This document shows positions 37,012 through 39,514 of a stretch of 39,514 bases of DNA, piece after piece. Source of the stretch: Ruminococcus sp. (GTDB taxonomy: Bacteria; Bacillota; Clostridia; Oscillospirales; Acutalibacteraceae); assembly GCA_017473775.1 (NCBI GenBank), contig JAFUJH010000048.1, positions 1 through 39,514 of the forward strand, given 5' to 3'. The position numbers and the translations under genes were made by a program. Below the pieces are notes generated by a model that saw nothing but the letters and a program-made list of their open reading frames with translations, ran no database searches and was not told the origin of the DNA. Numbering within the stretch: the stretch's first letter is position 1; every line of letters starts with the position of its first letter.

Positions 37012-39514
37012 TTATTTTCCGTAGTTTGGAGTTTCTTCTGCAACCATTAAGTTTTGGGAAGGATGATTTGCAAAGTCATAAGTTGGTTTGTTTGCTTTTT
37101 CGTTTTGAGTAGTTTCTGAGTGTTCAAAGTTTTCTTGATTGTCTGTCCACATTTCGCATTGGCTGATTACGGTTTTTAGTGCGTCTTCTTGTCCTTCTGG
37201 TGGATATTTGTATTTTTTTAGAAGGCGTTTTACTAGCATTCGCATTTTTGCACGAGCACTTTCCTTTTTTTGCCAATCGATTGTTTTGTTTTTACGTAAT
37301 TCTTCTGTAAGTTCTTTTGTGAGGGCAACAAGTTCTTCATTTGAATAAAAGTCTTTTACTGCCGCAGGTTTTGTAAGAGCATCATAAAATGCTAATTCTT
37401 CGTCTGTAAGTCCAAGTTTGTTGCCTTCTTCATTTGCATGGAGCATTTCTTTTGCAAGTTTTAGCAATTCTTGAATTACTTCTTCATTTGTAAGCATTCC
37501 ATTCAAATAACGATTTAAAGTTTGCTGAATTAATTCGCTAAATTTTTCTGATTTTACAAGATTTGTTCGTTTATAAACTTTTACTTGTTCTGCAATCAAC
37601 TTTTTGAGCATTTCTACAGCAAGATTTTTTTCTTTCATTTTTGAAATATTTTCTAAAAAGGCTGCATCAAAAAGATTGATTTGTTCCCCAATATCAGAAA
37701 AAAGATTCAAAACTCCATCTGATTTTACAGATTGTTTTAAAAGTTCATTGATTCTGTCGTTGATTTCTTTAAGAGAAAACTTTTTCCCTGTTGGACTAAA
37801 AAGAAGTCGCATTACTAAAACACGAACAGCTTCAAAAAAGGCCGCTTCCATTCGCATTTTTTCTTTTACCATTGAAGAACAAAGGGAAAGAGATTGTTTT
37901 AACATTAATGCTTCTTTTATAAAACATTGCTTTTCTTCTTCTTTTTCCACAGACATAATAAAGTTTACAGCCCCTGTTATTGTTTTTCCTCGCTGTAAAT
38001 CTGAGCCATCATAAAAATCAGAATAATCGTATCCGTAAAAAAGATTTTGACATATTTCTAATTTTTCTTGGAATTTTGGATATGCTTTTTTGGCAACATC
38101 CATTTCGCCATAATTATTTTTGTCACGAACTGTGTAATCGTTCATGGCTTGTTTTAATGCGTTTGCAATGCCAATATAATCTACTACAAGCCCACCTTCT
38201 TTGTCTTTAAAAACACGATTTACTCTGGCAATTGCTTGCATAAGATTGTAACTTTCCATTGGTTTGTAAACATACATTGTTGCAAGTGACGGAACATCAA
38301 AGCCTGTAAGCCACATATCAACAACAATGGCGATTTTTAATGGACTTGAATTGTCTTTAAATCGAATTGCAAGTTCTTGTTTATATTTTTTGTTACCAAT
38401 AAAAGCTCGCCATTCTTCTGGATCTTTATTACTTTCTGTTATTACAAGAGCAATTTTTGCATCATCACCGGGAACTGTAATTTGATTAGAACCGATTGTA
38501 ACTTGCGATGTTGTTCCTGCCCAAGAAGGACGCAATTCCAAAATTCTTTTAAAAATCTTCATTGCAATTGAACGATTGTAAGCAACTATCATTGCTTTTC
38601 CTGTGTACAAATATTGGCGTTCATTTTCGTAATGTTCCAAAATATCATCAACAAGAGAATTAATAGTTTTTTCATGGCCCAGAATTTCTTCCATTTTTCC
38701 AAGTTCATGTTTGCTTTTTTCTATTACTTCTTCATCTGCATTTTGAGCAAGGTAATCATATTCTGCGTCAATTTGAGAAAGAACTTTATCATCAAGTTTT
38801 AATTTGATAACACGACTTTCGTAATAAACAGGCCGAGTTGCTCCGTCTAAAACTGCCTGTGTCATATCATAAATGTCGATGTAATCACCAAAAACTTCGA
38901 TTGTACTTTTGTCTTGGCGAGAAATTGGAGTTCCTGTAAAACCGATGTAACTTGCCTTTGGCAAAGAATCACGAATAATTCTTGCAGTTCCAATTGTTCG
39001 GTGGGCAATTAGATTATCATTTTCGTCTTTAAAAGTTTTGATTTTTTCTGTTAATCCATATTGTCCACGATGAGCTTCGTCTGCCATTACAATAATATTT
39101 TTGCGTTCAGAAAGAGGTTCATTTGATTCTTCAAACTTTTGCATTGTTGTAAAAATAATTCCGTTTGCCTTGCGACCATCAAGTAATTTTTTAAGATGTT
39201 CTCGACTTTCGGCTTGAATTGGTTCTTGTCGCAAAAAATCCTTGCAATTATTGAATTGAGTAAAAAGTTGACTATCTAAATCATTACGGTCGGTAATAAC
39301 AACGATTGTCGGCGAATCAATTGCCTGCTGCAAAAGATGTGCATAAAAAACCATAGAAAGAGATTTTCCAGAACCTTGGGTATGCCAAAAAACACCGATT
39401 TTTCCATCACCCAAAACCGCTTGTTTTGTTCGTTCTACAGCTTTTCTAACTGCAAAATATTGATGATATCCAGCTAAAATCTTAAAAGAATTGATTCCTT
39501 CGTTATTAAAACAA
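37012..39514 (-). CDS. hsdR: Type I restriction enzyme R subunit (HsdR), 5' end outside window
   Basis: The frame stays open to the window edge, so this is the C-terminal 830 residues or so of HsdR. Helicase motifs: HTQGSGKS (Walker A), [12 protein letters not shown] (DEAH box), [10 protein letters not shown] (motif III), [14 protein letters not shown] (motif V) and [10 protein letters not shown] (motif VI). HsdR translocates DNA and cuts it when unmodified at the type I site; the nuclease domain would be further upstream. No hsdM or hsdS is visible. It is AT-rich like the flavodoxin gene, so it is native host DNA. sfsA follows 4 nt after its stop. Confidence 0.93.
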   Translation of the reverse strand, partial: CFNNEGINSFKILAGYHQYFAVRKAVERTKQAVLGDGKIGVFWHTQGSGKSLSMVFYAHLLQQAIDSPTIVVITDRNDLDSQLFTQFNNCKDFLRQEPIQAESREHLKKLLDGRKANGIIFTTMQKFEESNEPLSERKNIIVMADEAHRGQYGLTEKIKTFKDENDNLIAHRTIGTARIIRDSLPKASYIGFTGTPISRQDKSTIEVFGDYIDIYDMTQAVLDGATRPVYYESRVIKLKLDDKVLSQIDAEYDYLAQNADEEVIEKSKHELGKMEEILGHEKTINSLVDDILEHYENERQYLYTGKAMIVAYNRSIAMKIFKRILELRPSWAGTTSQVTIGSNQITVPGDDAKIALVITESNKDPEEWRAFIGNKKYKQELAIRFKDNSSPLKIAIVVDMWLTGFDVPSLATMYVYKPMESYNLMQAIARVNRVFKDKEGGLVVDYIGIANALKQAMNDYTVRDKNNYGEMDVAKKAYPKFQEKLEICQNLFYGYDYSDFYDGSDLQRGKTITGAVNFIMSVEKEEEKQCFIKEALMLKQSLSLCSSMVKEKMRMEAAFFEAVRVLVMRLLFSPTGKKFSLKEINDRINELLKQSVKSDGVLNLFSDIGEQINLFDAAFLENISKMKEKNLAVEMLKKLIAEQVKVYKRTNLVKSEKFSELIQQTLNRYLNGMLTNEEVIQELLKLAKEMLHANEEGNKLGLTDEELAFYDALTKPAAVKDFYSNEELVALTKELTEELRKNKTIDWQKKESARAKMRMLVKRLLKKYKYPPEGQEDALKTVISQCEMWTDNQENFEHSETTQNEKANKPTYDFANHPSQNLMVAEETPNYGK

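Noticed and set aside
1-39514. CRISPR array or toxin-antitoxin pair
   Set aside because: No regularly spaced repeats were seen, and no adjacent small gene pair matches known toxin-antitoxin families.

Overview
The window holds one essentially complete Mu-like transposable prophage of 35,568 bp (388-35955) inserted in an AT-rich bacterial chromosome. Host sequence flanks it on both sides: a flavodoxin-type gene cut in two by the insertion, then a GC-rich structured intergenic element, sfsA, and the 3' part of a type I restriction hsdR. Overall style suggests a Treponema-like spirochaete, but that is an impression and not proven by any marker gene here. The ends can be placed to the base: the phage starts with TG and ends with CA, is flanked by the direct repeat GTATAG (382-387 and 35956-35961), and removing phage plus one repeat restores an open, sensible flavodoxin reading frame.

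Layout. 560-2342 (minus): small accessory genes (ASCH-like, DUF2786, DUF4406, two small proteins). 2343-2660: gap with two minus-strand terminator hairpins and a long tRNA-T-arm-containing hairpin. 2660-8236 (minus): packaging and head module, MuF-like protein, portal, large and small terminase and two Mu gp26/gp25-region proteins. 8312-9676 (minus): lysis module with two nested spanin-like genes, a holin-like protein and a cell-wall enzyme. 9799-10287 (plus): a displaced tail-assembly chaperone. 10321-11771 (minus): a membrane protein and a LexA/CI-type self-cleaving repressor. 11954-17275 (plus): early genes, Cro/Ner-like regulator, DUF3164, winged-helix protein, DUF3102 protein, DDE transposase A, ATPase B and a tandem ribbon-helix-helix protein. 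17350-18242 (plus): GemA and Mor, the regulators that lead to late expression. 18289-31546 (plus): head protease/scaffold, major capsid, and the contractile tail and baseplate genes in near-Mu order. 31550-33757: tail fibre, an oppositely oriented alternative fibre end, and a serine DNA invertase. 33757-35857 (plus): at the place where Mu carries com and mom, two tiny genes, an ABC-ATPase/GNAT fusion and a formyltransferase-like gene, a candidate DNA-modification operon.

How it works together. The repressor keeps the lysogen silent from operators at 11744-11822; its self-cleavage architecture implies SOS induction. Then A and B replicate the phage by transposition, Mor turns on the morphogenesis genes, the fibre cassette may be switched by the invertase, and the right-end genes may modify the phage DNA. 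The main departures from Mu are the packaging and lysis block, which is inverted and sits left of the repressor, the S24-type repressor, and the replacement of mom. The best candidates for new biology are the right-end ABC-GNAT/formyltransferase operon, the fibre-switch module without obvious crossover repeats, a protease start codon lying in the loop of a terminator hairpin, and a perfect palindrome present both before and inside the same gene.
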